A stretch of DNA of 64,000 bases, taken from Methylobacterium nonmethylotrophicum. Its GTDB lineage: Bacteria; Pseudomonadota; Alphaproteobacteria; Rhizobiales; Beijerinckiaceae. The translations under genes and the position numbers were made by a program. The DNA is taken from positions 62,001 through 126,000 of the forward strand of contig NZ_SRLB01000017.1 in the NCBI RefSeq assembly GCF_004745635.1. Direction: 5' to 3'. Positions 36,525 through 45,649 of this stretch are shown here, one piece after another; positions within the stretch are counted from its first letter, which is position 1; every line of letters starts with the position of its first letter. The notes below the pieces were generated by a model. The model did no database searches. It was given only the letters and a program-made list of their open reading frames with translations, and had not been told where the DNA came from.

Positions 36525-37841
36525 TTACACCGCCACCCCGTGCAGGTCGTAGGCATCCGCCGACTCGATCTTCACCGTCACGATGTCGCCGACCCGGACC
36601 GGGCGGCGGAAGGCGACGTGGACATTGCCGTCGATCTCGGGCGCGTCGTATTTCGAGCGGCCCTTGGCGACGGTCGGGCCGGCGGCGTCGATGAGGACCG
36701 GCAGGCGCTTGCCGACCTTGGCCTTCTGGAGCCTCAATGACACCGCCTGCTGGGTCTCCATGAAGCGGCGCTGGCGCTCGGCCTTCACCGCGTCCGGCAC
36801 CGCCTCGGCCATCGCGTTGGCGGGGGCGCCGCGGACCGGCTCGTACTGGAAGCAGCCGACGCGCTCGAGCTTGGCCTCCTTGAGCCAGGCCAGCAGCTCC
36901 CCGAACTCGTTGTCGGTCTCGCCCGGGAAGCCGACGATGAAGGTCGAGCGGATGGCGAGGTCCGGGCAGGTGGTGCGCCAGGAGCGGATGCGCTCCAGCA
37001 TCTTCTCCTGGTTGCCCGGGCGGCGCATGCGCCTGAGCACCGTCGGGCTCGCGTGCTGGAGCGGCATGTCGAGGTAGGGCAGGACCTTGCCCTCGGCCAT
37101 CAGCGGGATGACCTCGTCGACGTGGGGGTAGGGGTAGACGTAGTGCAGGCGCACCCAGGCGCCGAGTTCGCCCAACTCCTTGGCCAGGTCGTAGAACCGC
37201 GCCCGCACCTCGCGGTCGCGCCAGACGCTCGTGGCGTAGCGGGTGTCGATGCCGTAGGCGCTGGTGTCCTGCGAGACGACGAGCAGTTCCTTGACGCCGG
37301 CCTTCACCAGCTTCTCGGCCTCGCGCAGCACGTCCGCCGCCGGTCGGCTGACGAGGTCGCCGCGCAGCTGCGGGATGATGCAGAACGTGCAGCGGTTGTT
37401 GCAGCCCTCCGAGATCTTCAGATACGCGTAGTGCCGCGGCGTCAGCTTGACCCCCTGCGGCGGGATCAGGTCGAGGAAGGGGTCGTGGGCCGGGGGCACC
37501 GCCTCGTGGACCGCCGCCACCACCGACTCGTAGGCCTGCGGCCCGGTGACGGCGAGCAGGTTCGGGTACTTCTCGCGGATCTCCTCTGGCTGCGCGCCCA
37601 TGCAGCCGGTGACGATCACCCGGCCGTTCTCCGCCATCGCCTCGCCGATCGCCTGCAGCGATTCGGCCTTCGCCGAATCGAGGAAGCCGCAGGTGTTGAC
37701 GATCACCACGTCGGCACCGTCGTGCTTGCGCGCCAGCTCGTAGCCCTCCGCCCGCAGGTGGGTGAGGATGCGCTCGGAATCGACCAGCGCCTTGGGACAG
37801 CCGAGCGACACGAAGGAGATCTTTGGGGCGGGTGCGTTCAT
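36525..37841 (-). CDS. rimO: Ribosomal protein uS12 methylthiotransferase RimO
   Basis: A 438-residue radical-SAM enzyme that adds a methylthio group to the conserved Asp of ribosomal protein S12. The N-terminal MTTase domain (ISFVSLGCPKALVDSERIL, VIVNTCGFLDSAKAES, VIVTGCMGAQPEEI) supplies three Cys for the auxiliary cluster. The radical-SAM motif is CNNRCTFC, within YLKISEGCNNRCTFCIIPQLRG. DMPLQHASPTVLRRMRRPG and the C-terminal TRAM domain (VDAAGP-like region to the end) follow. The start is at ATG 37841, where homology begins. Confidence 0.97.
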   Translation of the reverse strand: MNAPAPKISFVSLGCPKALVDSERILTHLRAEGYELARKHDGADVVIVNTCGFLDSAKAESLQAIGEAMAENGRVIVTGCMGAQPEEIREKYPNLLAVTGPQAYESVVAAVHEAVPPAHDPFLDLIPPQGVKLTPRHYAYLKISEGCNNRCTFCIIPQLRGDLVSRPAADVLREAEKLVKAGVKELLVVSQDTSAYGIDTRYATSVWRDREVRARFYDLAKELGELGAWVRLHYVYPYPHVDEVIPLMAEGKVLPYLDMPLQHASPTVLRRMRRPGNQEKMLERIRSWRTTCPDLAIRSTFIVGFPGETDNEFGELLAWLKEAKLERVGCFQYEPVRGAPANAMAEAVPDAVKAERQRRFMETQQAVSLRLQKAKVGKRLPVLIDAAGPTVAKGRSKYDAPEIDGNVHVAFRRPVRVGDIVTVKIESADAYDLHGVAV

Positions 37842-38015
37842 GGCAGGAAGGGGAGCGACGCCGGCCCGCGGCCGAGGCGGCGCGAGCGGGATCAAGGATT
37901 TAGGGAAGGGTGCTGGGGCAGGCCTCTAGCACAGGGGAGGGCGGGCGTCACGGGCCGGCGGTTTGCGGCGCGCCGGATCTGCGGCACCATGCGGCGTTCG
38001 CGGGCCGAGGGTCGC

Positions 38016-38597
38016 ATGTCGCCAGGGCAGGTCTTCCTCATCGCCGCTCTCCTCGCGGTGGCCGCCATCCTGGGCGCGGCGACCGCCGCGTGGGGCGATG
38101 CGCTTCCGGCCGGCCTCCGAATGGCCGGCTTCGCGGTCGCCGGTCTCCTGCTCGGGCTCGCGCTGACGCCGGTCCGGGGCGGCCTGGTGCCGGGCGCCCT
38201 CGCCGGGTACGGGCTCGGCCTGATCCCGGTCGCCGCGATCGGGCTGGCCTCGACCCCCCTGATCGGCCTCCTGCCGACGCTCCTGGGGCTCGCCTTCGGG
38301 GCGGCCTCCGTGGCCGCCCTTGCGATGGCCCTGCACCGGATCTGGACGTCGGACGAGCCGGTCCGGCTCGAGAGCGACTGGGGCGGCTTGGGGCACGGGG
38401 TCGGCGGCTGGCAGCTCTCGACCCCCGCGGCCCTGCTGCTCTGCGCCCTCGCCTTCGGGGGCATGACGGTGGGGGCGGTCGCGCTCCATGCCAGGGTCGC
38501 GGACCCCGCCGCAAAGGGGGACGCGACGGCCAAGCCCGGCGTCGCACCGGCCCCACCGGCACCGGGTGCCGCACCGCCCGCGGCCCGGGCGAAGTGA
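38016..38597 (+). CDS. Multi-span membrane protein of unknown function
   Basis: A 193-residue protein with about five predicted membrane segments. They are VFLIAALLAVAAILGAATAA, GFAVAGLLLGLALT, a longer hydrophobic stretch (PGALAGYGLGLIPVAAIGLA through LLGLAFGAASVAALAMAL) and LLLCALAFGGMTVGAVAL. A cytoplasmic-type loop (HRIWTSDEPVRLESDWGG) and a Pro/Ala/Lys tail complete it. The ATG at 38016 has GAGGG just upstream; an ATG at 37989 is the alternative. The next gene starts 4 bp after the stop, so it is in an operon with the large P-loop NTPase. No family is recognised. Confidence 0.7.
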   Translation: MSPGQVFLIAALLAVAAILGAATAAWGDALPAGLRMAGFAVAGLLLGLALTPVRGGLVPGALAGYGLGLIPVAAIGLASTPLIGLLPTLLGLAFGAASVAALAMALHRIWTSDEPVRLESDWGGLGHGVGGWQLSTPAALLLCALAFGGMTVGAVALHARVADPAAKGDATAKPGVAPAPPAPGAAPPAARAK

Positions 38598-38601
38598 ACC
38601 G

Positions 38602-41600
38602 ATGCCGCTGCACCTCCTCGACATCGACGTCGCCCGGACCGGCCCGCAATACGGGCCCGATGCCTGGATCCCCGCGGCCCGGACGCTCGCCATCGCGTCG
38701 GTTCCCGAGACGATCCTCGAGCGCGAGCTCTGGCGCTACCTGCGCGAGGAGGTCGAGGGCCGCTCGTTCCTGATCGCGGGCCATCGCGGGGCCGGGAAGA
38801 CGACCCTGGTGCACCGGGCGGTCGCCAGCGTCGCCGACGAGGTCCTGATCGCCGCCGCCGCGGGCCAGCCCCTGCCGGCGCGGCAGCGCCCGCTCCTGGT
38901 CAGGCTGCACGGCCCGAGCCTGTTCTCGGGCCGGCTGCCGGAACAGGGGAGCGTGCCGAAGACGGACGGGAGCGCGGCGGCCGAGTCCGCGAAGGCCGAG
39001 ACGACGACAGCCAAGCCGGCGCAACCGTCGACGCACGACCGCACCCGGGCGGCCCTGGCCCAGATCATGGCGGCGCTCTACCGCGCCCTCGCCACGGAAG
39101 TGGCCCGGCGGTTCCGCACGCAGGCCCTCCGCGGCGGCCAGCCGGCCTCGCCCGCCGCGACGGCGCGCCTCGCCGAGGGGCTCGAACTGGCCGCCCGCCT
39201 GCGGCTCGAGCTCGACACGGCGCCCGGCCCCGGCGCGCTGCGTGCCGTCTACCGGCGCGCCGGGCGGCTGCGCCAGGGCGTGCTGTGGCCGGAGGTCGGG
39301 GCTGCCCGCCTCGACCAGGGCGTGCGCGAGATCGTGGCGGTCGCCACCGCCGCCCAGTCGTTCCAGGTCTGCATCGGGGCGGTCAGCTATCAGCACGTCA
39401 GCAAGGGGACCGGCGAGCAATCCGTGAAGGCGGAGGCGAAGGGCGAGGCGAACCTGAAGGGCGTGCTCGATCGGCTGTCCGGCCTGCTCGTCGGCGCGGC
39501 GGTCGGGACCGGGGTGGGCGCCGTCAGCGGCAGCGCGGCGAACGCGGCGACGGCGGGACTCGTCGGCGGCCTCGTCTCGGCCCTGACCTTCTCGTTCGCC
39601 GCGACGCGCGCCGACCGGCGGGACGAATCGGCCGAGTACCGCTTCATCCGGGACTTCTCCCTCGCCACCCTCGACCGCGACCTGCCCGAGGTGATCCAGC
39701 GCCTGCGCGAGGCCGGCCTCGCCCCGGTCTTCGTCATCGACGAGCTCGACAAGCTCGACGACACCCGCGCCTGCGTCGAGGAGCTGATCGGCCAGCTGAA
39801 GAACCTGACCACCGATTACGGCTTCTTCTGCTTCCTGACCAATCGGGCCTACTACGAGGACGTCTGGTGGCGGATGCGCCAGTCGGCCTATCCACGGGAA
39901 TTCACCTATTTCAGCAACCTCCTGTTCGTGCACTACGGCGCCCCGGAGGTCCTGCGCTACCTCCTGCGGATCGTGCAGCCGGCGGAGACCGCCCGCCCGA
40001 CGCAGGAAGCGGCCGCCTGGATGACCTTCGCGTTCGCGGCGCGCCACCGCTCGCGCCTGAACTCCATCGCGCTGATGCGCGAGCTGTCGCTCGCCTTCGA
40101 CGAGGCCGGAGCGATGCGGGTCTCGCCCGAGCGAATCGCCGCCAGCGTGCAGGGCCGGCTTCAGGCCAGCGTGCAGGTCGCGGTCGACCTCTGCCTCGAC
40201 GGGCCCGAATTGTCGGTGCGCATCGCCGCGGACCCGCTCTTCGCGCAACTCGCCGTCGACGCGCTCTACCGGCTCTCCGCCGCGTGGGAGAGCGGCGAGG
40301 AGGACGTAAGCCTCGGCCCCGTGGCCCTCGCCGCCTATCTCAGGACGCGCAGCGACGCCCCGGCGCCGGCCGAGGCCGACCCGCCGAGCGAACCGCCCGA
40401 CCCGCCTCCCGCACGGGCGGCCCCGCGGGGCGTGGCGACCACCGACGCCCTCTCCCCCGAGGACCTCGCCTTGCTGTCGCGCTCGGCGATCGGTCTGGCC
40501 GATCTCCTGGCGGATTTCGACGCCCTGAAGAAGGCGGCTGCCGGGTACTGGACGCCGCACCGCCGGGAGCTTCTGGCCGGCATCGGGCCGGACGACACGT
40601 TCGTCGCCGCCGGGCTCGCGGCCTTCGAGGGCATCGTCGGCGCCGGGCTGATGCCCGAGGGCATCACCGGCCTCGTCGAGAAGGTGGCGAACGGCCGGTA
40701 CGCCTTCCAGGTCGACCGCTACGGCGCGCGGCATGCCAGGAGGTCTCAGGAGGCGGTCACGGCGGATGCGGCGGCCTTGCTGGAGACGGCCGACGCGCTG
40801 CTGGATAGCTTCGCGGATCTGGGAGTCACGCCCGCGGCGCTGATCGACGCGGGGGTGCTGGCGGCATCGGCGGCGGAGCAGCCCCTCGCCGAGGCGTCGA
40901 CCCGGATCCGCGCCGGCCGCGCGGAGGCGGAAGACGGGTCGCTGGTCAGGGCGTTCGTGGAGACCTGCGTCGCGGCGGGCGATATTCTGGGATGGACGAT
41001 CCTCCTGGCCCGGACGGTCGTCGGGACGAGCGGCAAGACCGAGGACGGATTGCGCGCCGTCCTGCGGCACCTGCGCATCGACGAGGTGGACCGCGCCGCA
41101 GCCGGCGCCTCCCTGGACACGCTGCTGGACGGTATCCTGAACGACGTCCCACCCGGCGTGACCGTGCCGCCGCCCTTCGCGGCAGATCCCGGGAGCGTGC
41201 GGGACTGGCGGGAGAGGATTCGTGGCGCGGGACGGGCCCTCGTCGCCCCGCCGCGCGACGGAAACGATATCGAGCGGTGGGAGGCCTGGCGGCCGCGCGT
41301 CCTGAGCTTCCTCGCCGAGCCCGAACCGTCACCCGGCGCCGTCTCACTCGAGGACGTCGTGCAGGCCGTGCATGGAACATGGCCCGGCGGCCTTCTGCGC
41401 CGCCGCCTCGGCACGGTTACCGTCGCGGAATGGAGCGCGCTGGCCCAGCGTGCATCCCCTTTTCCGGTCGAAGGCGGCCCGGACGACGAGAACCTGGACA
41501 GCAGCGTCCCGCAGCCGCCGCGCTGGGCCTTCGTCGCCGCCCTTGCGGCTCTCGGCTTCGATCGCGATATCGTCGCGGCGGCCGCCGAGCAGGTCGGCGG

Positions 41601-41862
41601 TGCGAAAGGTCTCGACGATTTCGTGCGGGCCGCCCGCGATGCGGGACCGAAGCGCGCAGGCGTGCTATGGTTCAAGGACGACACTGCCGATCTCGCAGAC
41701 GCGCCGCCGCCGCCGGATGCGACCGGGATCCTGGCAGTCAATGAGTTCGAGCTATGGCGCTCGGCCAGGCTGATCGGCTGGTTGGCGGAACGGAACGCCT
41801 TCGACCTGGTTGGCCGGGACGGCGGCACGCCACGAGTCAGGTTGGAGAGAGGCGATGAGTGA
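38602..41862 (+). CDS. Large P-loop NTPase with a membrane insertion (KAP-like)
   Basis: A 1,086-residue protein. Walker A is GHRGAGKTT (residues 60-68), and Walker B with a catalytic-type acidic pair is VFVIDE (376-381), followed by LDKLDD. Between them lie a low-complexity stretch (about 115-145), a helical region, and a small-residue-rich hydrophobic segment at 292-335 that could form a membrane hairpin. A membrane insertion between the Walker motifs is the hallmark of KAP NTPases. Residues ~590-615 are a Pro-rich linker, and the ~470 residues after that are helical without a known motif. It starts 4 bp after the membrane-protein gene and overlaps the following small gene by 8 bp. KAP membership is an inference; a STAND-like ATPase is the alternative. 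Confidence 0.75.
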   Translation: MPLHLLDIDVARTGPQYGPDAWIPAARTLAIASVPETILERELWRYLREEVEGRSFLIAGHRGAGKTTLVHRAVASVADEVLIAAAAGQPLPARQRPLLVRLHGPSLFSGRLPEQGSVPKTDGSAAAESAKAETTTAKPAQPSTHDRTRAALAQIMAALYRALATEVARRFRTQALRGGQPASPAATARLAEGLELAARLRLELDTAPGPGALRAVYRRAGRLRQGVLWPEVGAARLDQGVREIVAVATAAQSFQVCIGAVSYQHVSKGTGEQSVKAEAKGEANLKGVLDRLSGLLVGAAVGTGVGAVSGSAANAATAGLVGGLVSALTFSFAATRADRRDESAEYRFIRDFSLATLDRDLPEVIQRLREAGLAPVFVIDELDKLDDTRACVEELIGQLKNLTTDYGFFCFLTNRAYYEDVWWRMRQSAYPREFTYFSNLLFVHYGAPEVLRYLLRIVQPAETARPTQEAAAWMTFAFAARHRSRLNSIALMRELSLAFDEAGAMRVSPERIAASVQGRLQASVQVAVDLCLDGPELSVRIAADPLFAQLAVDALYRLSAAWESGEEDVSLGPVALAAYLRTRSDAPAPAEADPPSEPPDPPPARAAPRGVATTDALSPEDLALLSRSAIGLADLLADFDALKKAAAGYWTPHRRELLAGIGPDDTFVAAGLAAFEGIVGAGLMPEGITGLVEKVANGRYAFQVDRYGARHARRSQEAVTADAAALLETADALLDSFADLGVTPAALIDAGVLAASAAEQPLAEASTRIRAGRAEAEDGSLVRAFVETCVAAGDILGWTILLARTVVGTSGKTEDGLRAVLRHLRIDEVDRAAAGASLDTLLDGILNDVPPGVTVPPPFAADPGSVRDWRERIRGAGRALVAPPRDGNDIERWEAWRPRVLSFLAEPEPSPGAVSLEDVVQAVHGTWPGGLLRRRLGTVTVAEWSALAQRASPFPVEGGPDDENLDSSVPQPPRWAFVAALAALGFDRDIVAAAAEQVGGAKGLDDFVRAARDAGPKRAGVLWFKDDTADLADAPPPPDATGILAVNEFELWRSARLIGWLAERNAFDLVGRDGGTPRVRLERGDE

Positions 41863-42085
41863 CGTCTTCGACGACAAGGTGATCCGCAAGCTGGAGAGCC
41901 TCGGGCTAGGCAACGTGCCGCGCTTCGTCGTCAAGCAAGGCAAGCCGACCACGTCGTCCCTCTCGTCCGGCGCGGAGACGATCTTCGCCGCCCGGTCGCT
42001 GGGCGACGCGGTGCGGCGGATGAGCCGGGCGGTGGATGAGAGCTCCGCCTATGGCGGGAAGGCGGAGACGACGAAAGGCTCCTGA
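41855..42085 (+). CDS. Small protein coupled to the P-loop NTPase (76 aa)
   Basis: A 76-residue soluble protein beginning MSDVFDDKVIRKLESLGLGN and continuing through PRFVVKQGKPTTSSLSSGAE to a helical end. There is no signal peptide or membrane segment. The ATG lies inside the last codons of the NTPase (8-bp overlap) and has GGAGAG upstream, so translational coupling is expected. It may be a regulatory subunit or partner of the NTPase. No family is recognised. Confidence 0.7.
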   Translation: MSDVFDDKVIRKLESLGLGNVPRFVVKQGKPTTSSLSSGAETIFAARSLGDAVRRMSRAVDESSAYGGKAETTKGS

Positions 42086-42169
42086 CGCCTCCGGACGTCC
42101 CCTTCCACGGGCCGTCCGCCCCGGCGAACCGGCTTCCGCTGCGGCCTCGGCCTCCGCTATCACGGCGCC

Positions 42170-43558
42170 ATGTGGAGCCGCCTCGTCCCCCCGCTCGATC
42201 CCGCCGCCGCGGCCGCCCGCCTGCGCGGCAGGCCTGGCCTCGCGCTCCTCGACAGCGCCATGCGGCACGACGCCGTCGGGCGCTCGTCCTATCTCGCCGC
42301 CGACCCGTTCGGGTCGTTCCGGGTGCGCGGCAACCAGGCGTTCTGGAACGGCGACCCGGTGCCGGGCGCCCCCCTCGACGCCCTGCGGGCGGTGCTGGCG
42401 CCCTTCCGCAGCGCGCCGCAGCCCGGCCTGCCGCCGTTCCAGGGCGGAGCGATCGGCTACGTGGCCTATGATTTCGGCGCGAACCTCGAGCGGGTGGCGC
42501 CGCCGGCCCGGCGGGCCGGCCTGACCGACGACATGGCCTTCAACCTCTACGCCAGCGTGGTCGCCTTCGATCACAGGGCCGGGACCTGCCACCTGATCGC
42601 CACCGGCTTTCCCGAGACCGGCCCGGGCGCCCGGGCGCGCAAGGCCGAGGCCGACCTCGACGCCCTGGAGGAGGCCCTGGGCCGGCCCGAGCCGGCGGCC
42701 GAACCCGCCCCGGTCGCGGCCCTCGCCTGGCGCTCGAACTTCACGGCGGAGCGCTACGCCCTGGCGGTCGAGCGGGTGCGGGACTACATCCGGGCCGGCG
42801 ACATCTACCAGGCCAACATCGCCCAGCGCTTCGAGGCGGCCCTGCCGCCGGGCTTCGACGCCTTCGCGTTCTACCGGCACCTGCGGGCGCGCAACCCCGC
42901 GCCGTTCGCGGCCTATCTCGAATGCGCGGGGGTCACGGTGGCCTCCTCCTCGCCCGAGCGGTTCCTGCGCCTCGACGGCCGGCACGTCGAGACGAGGCCG
43001 ATCAAGGGCACGGCCCCGCGCGCCGCGGATCCGGCCGAGGACCGGGCCCGGGCCGAGGCGCTCGTGGCGAGTGCCAAGGAGCGGGCCGAGAACGTGATGA
43101 TCGTCGATCTCCTGCGCAACGACCTGTCGCGGATCTGCGCCCCCCACAGCGTCGCGGTGCCGTCCCTGTGCGGGCTCGAGACCTATGCGGGGGTCCACCA
43201 CCTCGTCTCGGCGGTCACCGGCACGCTCAAGGAGGGGACGGACGGTCTCGACCTCCTCGCCGCGACCTTCCCGGGCGGCTCGATCACCGGGGCGCCGAAG
43301 CTGCGCGCCATGGACATCATCACGGAGATCGAGGGCGACGCCCGCGAGCTGTATTGCGGGGCGATCGGCTGGATCGGCTTCGACGGGAGCCTCGACACCA
43401 GCATCGCGATCCGCACCGTGCTGATCGGCGAGGGGCGCGCGGTGCTGCAGGCCGGGGGCGGGGTCACGCTGCTCTCGGACCCGGAGGCCGAGTACCGCGA
43501 GACCCTGACCAAGGCCGAGCGGGTCTTCTCGGCCTTCGCGAGCGGGGAGGCGCCATGA
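42170..43558 (+). CDS. pabB: Aminodeoxychorismate synthase component I
   Basis: A 462-residue chorismate-binding enzyme that makes 4-amino-4-deoxychorismate for folate synthesis. The N-terminal part binds regulatory or structural ligand (LALLDSAMRHDAVGRSSYLA, then FQGGAIGYVAYDFGANLE). The chorismate domain carries VRDYIRAGDIYQANIAQRFE, SPERFLRLDGRHVETRPIKGTAPR with the Lys of PIKGT, ENVMIVDLLRNDLSRI and PGGSITGAPKLRAMDII. The Lys of PIKGT favours PabB over TrpE. It overlaps pabA by 4 bp. Confidence 0.93.
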   Translation: MWSRLVPPLDPAAAAARLRGRPGLALLDSAMRHDAVGRSSYLAADPFGSFRVRGNQAFWNGDPVPGAPLDALRAVLAPFRSAPQPGLPPFQGGAIGYVAYDFGANLERVAPPARRAGLTDDMAFNLYASVVAFDHRAGTCHLIATGFPETGPGARARKAEADLDALEEALGRPEPAAEPAPVAALAWRSNFTAERYALAVERVRDYIRAGDIYQANIAQRFEAALPPGFDAFAFYRHLRARNPAPFAAYLECAGVTVASSSPERFLRLDGRHVETRPIKGTAPRAADPAEDRARAEALVASAKERAENVMIVDLLRNDLSRICAPHSVAVPSLCGLETYAGVHHLVSAVTGTLKEGTDGLDLLAATFPGGSITGAPKLRAMDIITEIEGDARELYCGAIGWIGFDGSLDTSIAIRTVLIGEGRAVLQAGGGVTLLSDPEAEYRETLTKAERVFSAFASGEAP

Positions 43559-44166
43559 TCCTCGTCATCGACAATTACGATTCCTTCGTCTTCAACGTGG
43601 TGCGCTACCTCGAGGAGCTCGGCGCCCCGGTGCGGGTGGCGCGCAACGACGCCCTCGACGTCGCGGGCATCCGGGCCTCAGGCGCGCAGGCCGTGGTGAT
43701 CTCGCCCGGGCCGTGCAGCCCGGCGGAGGCCGGGGTGTCGCTGCCGGCGATCCGCGCGCTGTCGGGGGAGGTGCCCCTGCTCGGAATCTGCCTCGGGCAT
43801 CAATGCATCGGGGCGGCCTTCGGCGGCCGGGTCGCGCGCGCCGTCCGCCCGCTCCACGGCCAGGCAGCGGCCATCGACCATGGCGGGCGGGGCCTGTTCG
43901 AGGGCCTGCCGGCGCCGCTCACGGTCGGGCGCTACCACTCGCTGATCGTGGCGCCGGAGCCGGCGATGGCGGAACACCTCACGGTCGACGCCGTCTCGCC
44001 CGAGGGCGAGGTGATGGCGCTCTCCCACCGCCGGCACCCGACCTACGGGGTGCAGTTCCACCCGGAATCGGTGCTGACCGCGCACGGCCACGCCCTGCTC
44101 GGCAATTTCCTGGGCCTCGCCCGGCGCTGGCACGCGGAAGGGGGACCGCGCCGTGCTGTGGCGTGA
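43555..44166 (+). CDS. pabA: Aminodeoxychorismate synthase component II (glutamine amidotransferase)
   Basis: A 203-residue class I glutamine amidotransferase that supplies ammonia to PabB. VIDNYDSFVFNVVRYLEELG opens the protein. The nucleophile Cys is in PLLGICLGHQCIGAAFGG, and the His-Glu pair is in YGVQFHPESVLT. VISPGPCSPAEAG is also conserved. Such subunits can be shared with anthranilate synthase, but the location between pabB and pabC argues for folate. It overlaps pabB by 4 bp and pabC by 14 bp. Confidence 0.94.
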   Translation: MILVIDNYDSFVFNVVRYLEELGAPVRVARNDALDVAGIRASGAQAVVISPGPCSPAEAGVSLPAIRALSGEVPLLGICLGHQCIGAAFGGRVARAVRPLHGQAAAIDHGGRGLFEGLPAPLTVGRYHSLIVAPEPAMAEHLTVDAVSPEGEVMALSHRRHPTYGVQFHPESVLTAHGHALLGNFLGLARRWHAEGGPRRAVA

Positions 44167-44998
44167 CGGGGCGGTGCAGGAGGGGACGCGCGCGCCCTTC
44201 GACTTGTCCGACCGCGGCCTCCTGCTCGGCGACGGGGTGTTCGACACCGCGCTGTCGCTTCGCGGCACGGTGGTGGCGGAGGCTGCGCATCTCGCGCGCC
44301 TGTGCGAGGCCGCCGCGGCGCTCGGCTTCGCCTTCGATATCGAGGAGGCCCGCGCCGCGATGCGGACCCTGGCCGCGCGCTGCGAGCGGGCGGCGATCCG
44401 CACCACCGTGACCCGCGGCCCCGGACCGCGGGGCCTGCGCCCGCCGTCGGCGCCGCGCCCTGTCCTGTGGGCGAGCGCCGCGCCGCTGCGGCTCGGCACG
44501 GTCTTCTCGGAACTCTCCCTCGGCTGGAGCGCGATCCGTCGCAACGAGACCTCGCCGGCCGCGCGCCACAAGACGCTCGGCTACCTCGACGCGGTGCTGG
44601 CCGCCGAGGCGGCGGCGCGGGACGGTCACGACGAAGCCCTGTTCCTCAACATGCGGGGCCGGGTGGCCTGCGCCGGCACCGGCACCCTGTGGGCGGTCTT
44701 CGGCCGCGCGGTCGTCACGCCGCCCCTGGAGGAGGGGGTGCTCGCCGGCATCGTCCGCGCCCGGGTGCTCGCCCTCGCCCCCGGCCTCGGCTTCGAGCCC
44801 GCCGAGCGCCCGATGTCGACCTCGGACCTCGCGGGGGCCGAGGCGGTGTTCGTCACCAACTCCCTGCGGCTGATCGCGCCGGTGCGGCGGATCGGGGAGC
44901 GGGATTTCTCGAGCGCCGGGCATCCGGCGGTGCGGGCCTTGCAGGAGGCGCTGACGCGGGAGATCGCGCAGGCCTGCGGGGTGGCGCCGGAGGGGTGA
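44153..44998 (+). CDS. pabC: Aminodeoxychorismate lyase (class IV aminotransferase fold)
   Basis: A 281-residue PLP enzyme that converts 4-amino-4-deoxychorismate to p-aminobenzoate and pyruvate. Signatures are DRGLLLGDGVFDTALSLRG, the PLP Lys in ARHKTLGYLDAVLAAEAAARDGHDEALFLN, and GRVACAGTGTLWAVF with LEEGVLAGIVRARVL. GTG start inside the end of pabA. The fold is shared with D-amino-acid and branched-chain aminotransferases; the operon makes PabC the best call. Confidence 0.92.
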   Translation: MLWRDGAVQEGTRAPFDLSDRGLLLGDGVFDTALSLRGTVVAEAAHLARLCEAAAALGFAFDIEEARAAMRTLAARCERAAIRTTVTRGPGPRGLRPPSAPRPVLWASAAPLRLGTVFSELSLGWSAIRRNETSPAARHKTLGYLDAVLAAEAAARDGHDEALFLNMRGRVACAGTGTLWAVFGRAVVTPPLEEGVLAGIVRARVLALAPGLGFEPAERPMSTSDLAGAEAVFVTNSLRLIAPVRRIGERDFSSAGHPAVRALQEALTREIAQACGVAPEG

Positions 44999-45004
44999 GA
45001 CAAC

Positions 45005-45185
45005 GCCCAAACCCTCCCCCTCTGCGGGGGAGGGTGGCGAGCCCAGCGGGATACAGTCCCGCCGAGACGGGCAGCGCGACGCTGATCCAGGAAGCGCTCG
45101 TCAGGATGGTTGCGGCCTCTCCGGAAGCGTGGCTCCCCTCTCCCGCCCCACTTCGTGGGCCCCCCCGCAGAGCGGGGAGGGTTCG
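45005..45185. repeat. REPIN-like palindromic intergenic element, copy 2 (core inverted)
   Basis: It opens with a hairpin around CCCTCCCCCTCTGCGGGGGAGGG and closes near CCCCCCGCAGAGCGGGGAGGG. The core holds GACGGGCAGCGCGACGCTGA and GCGGCCTCTCCGG. These match the copy at 21,115-21,293 in reverse complement, so the element has inserted or flipped independently of orientation. It lies between convergent pabC and a small minus-strand gene. Confidence 0.7.
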
Positions 45186-45223
45186 GGCGCTAATTATCGA
45201 AAGACCCGGAAGAAATCCGGATC

Positions 45224-45448
45224 TCACTCCGGCCCCGCCACCCGGTGACGCAGCTCCGCCACACGCACCGCCTCGCGGGCATAGGCGAGGCCGAGATCGA
45301 TCCAGAGGGCGCGGAGAGCCTCCTCGATGGTCCCTGTCGGCAGCCCCTGGCGCCGGCGCTCGTCCAGCAGCATGAGCTGGCGCTCGACGCCCCGGCAGGC
45401 CTCCGCGATCGTCGGGTCGTCCGTCGTCGGCGTCCCCTGCGGCTCCAC
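45224..45448 (-). CDS. Small conserved-looking hypothetical protein (74 aa)
   Basis: A 74-residue soluble, mostly helical protein: TIAEACRGVERQLMLLDERRRQG, then IEEALRALWIDLGLAYAREAVRVAELR. The start is a GTG four bases after GGAGG, which supports translation. There is no signal peptide or metal motif, and no family is recognised. It is divergent from the peptide-transporter operon. Confidence 0.6.
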   Translation of the reverse strand: MEPQGTPTTDDPTIAEACRGVERQLMLLDERRRQGLPTGTIEEALRALWIDLGLAYAREAVRVAELRHRVAGPE

Positions 45449-45649
45449 GCAGCCTCCAACTCATACATCCGGGGAGCATATGCGGCGCGCCCTCTGTCTG
45501 GAACCAGACACGACTCCGTGCCCGAGGACAAGCACCCGGGGGGTTAGGCGACTGTGCGTCCGATTCGCCGGGGCCTTGCGGACAAGGGGGGGAAACGGTC
45601 AGAAGTGGCGCAAACGGGCCTTCAGGCCCGCAGCAGTGGAGAGCAGAGC

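Noticed and set aside
38038..41070. A 1,010-codon open frame on the minus strand opposite the P-loop NTPase
   Set aside because: The product is Arg/Gly/Ala-rich with no motif, while the plus-strand frame has Walker motifs, a Shine-Dalgarno-type context and operon partners.
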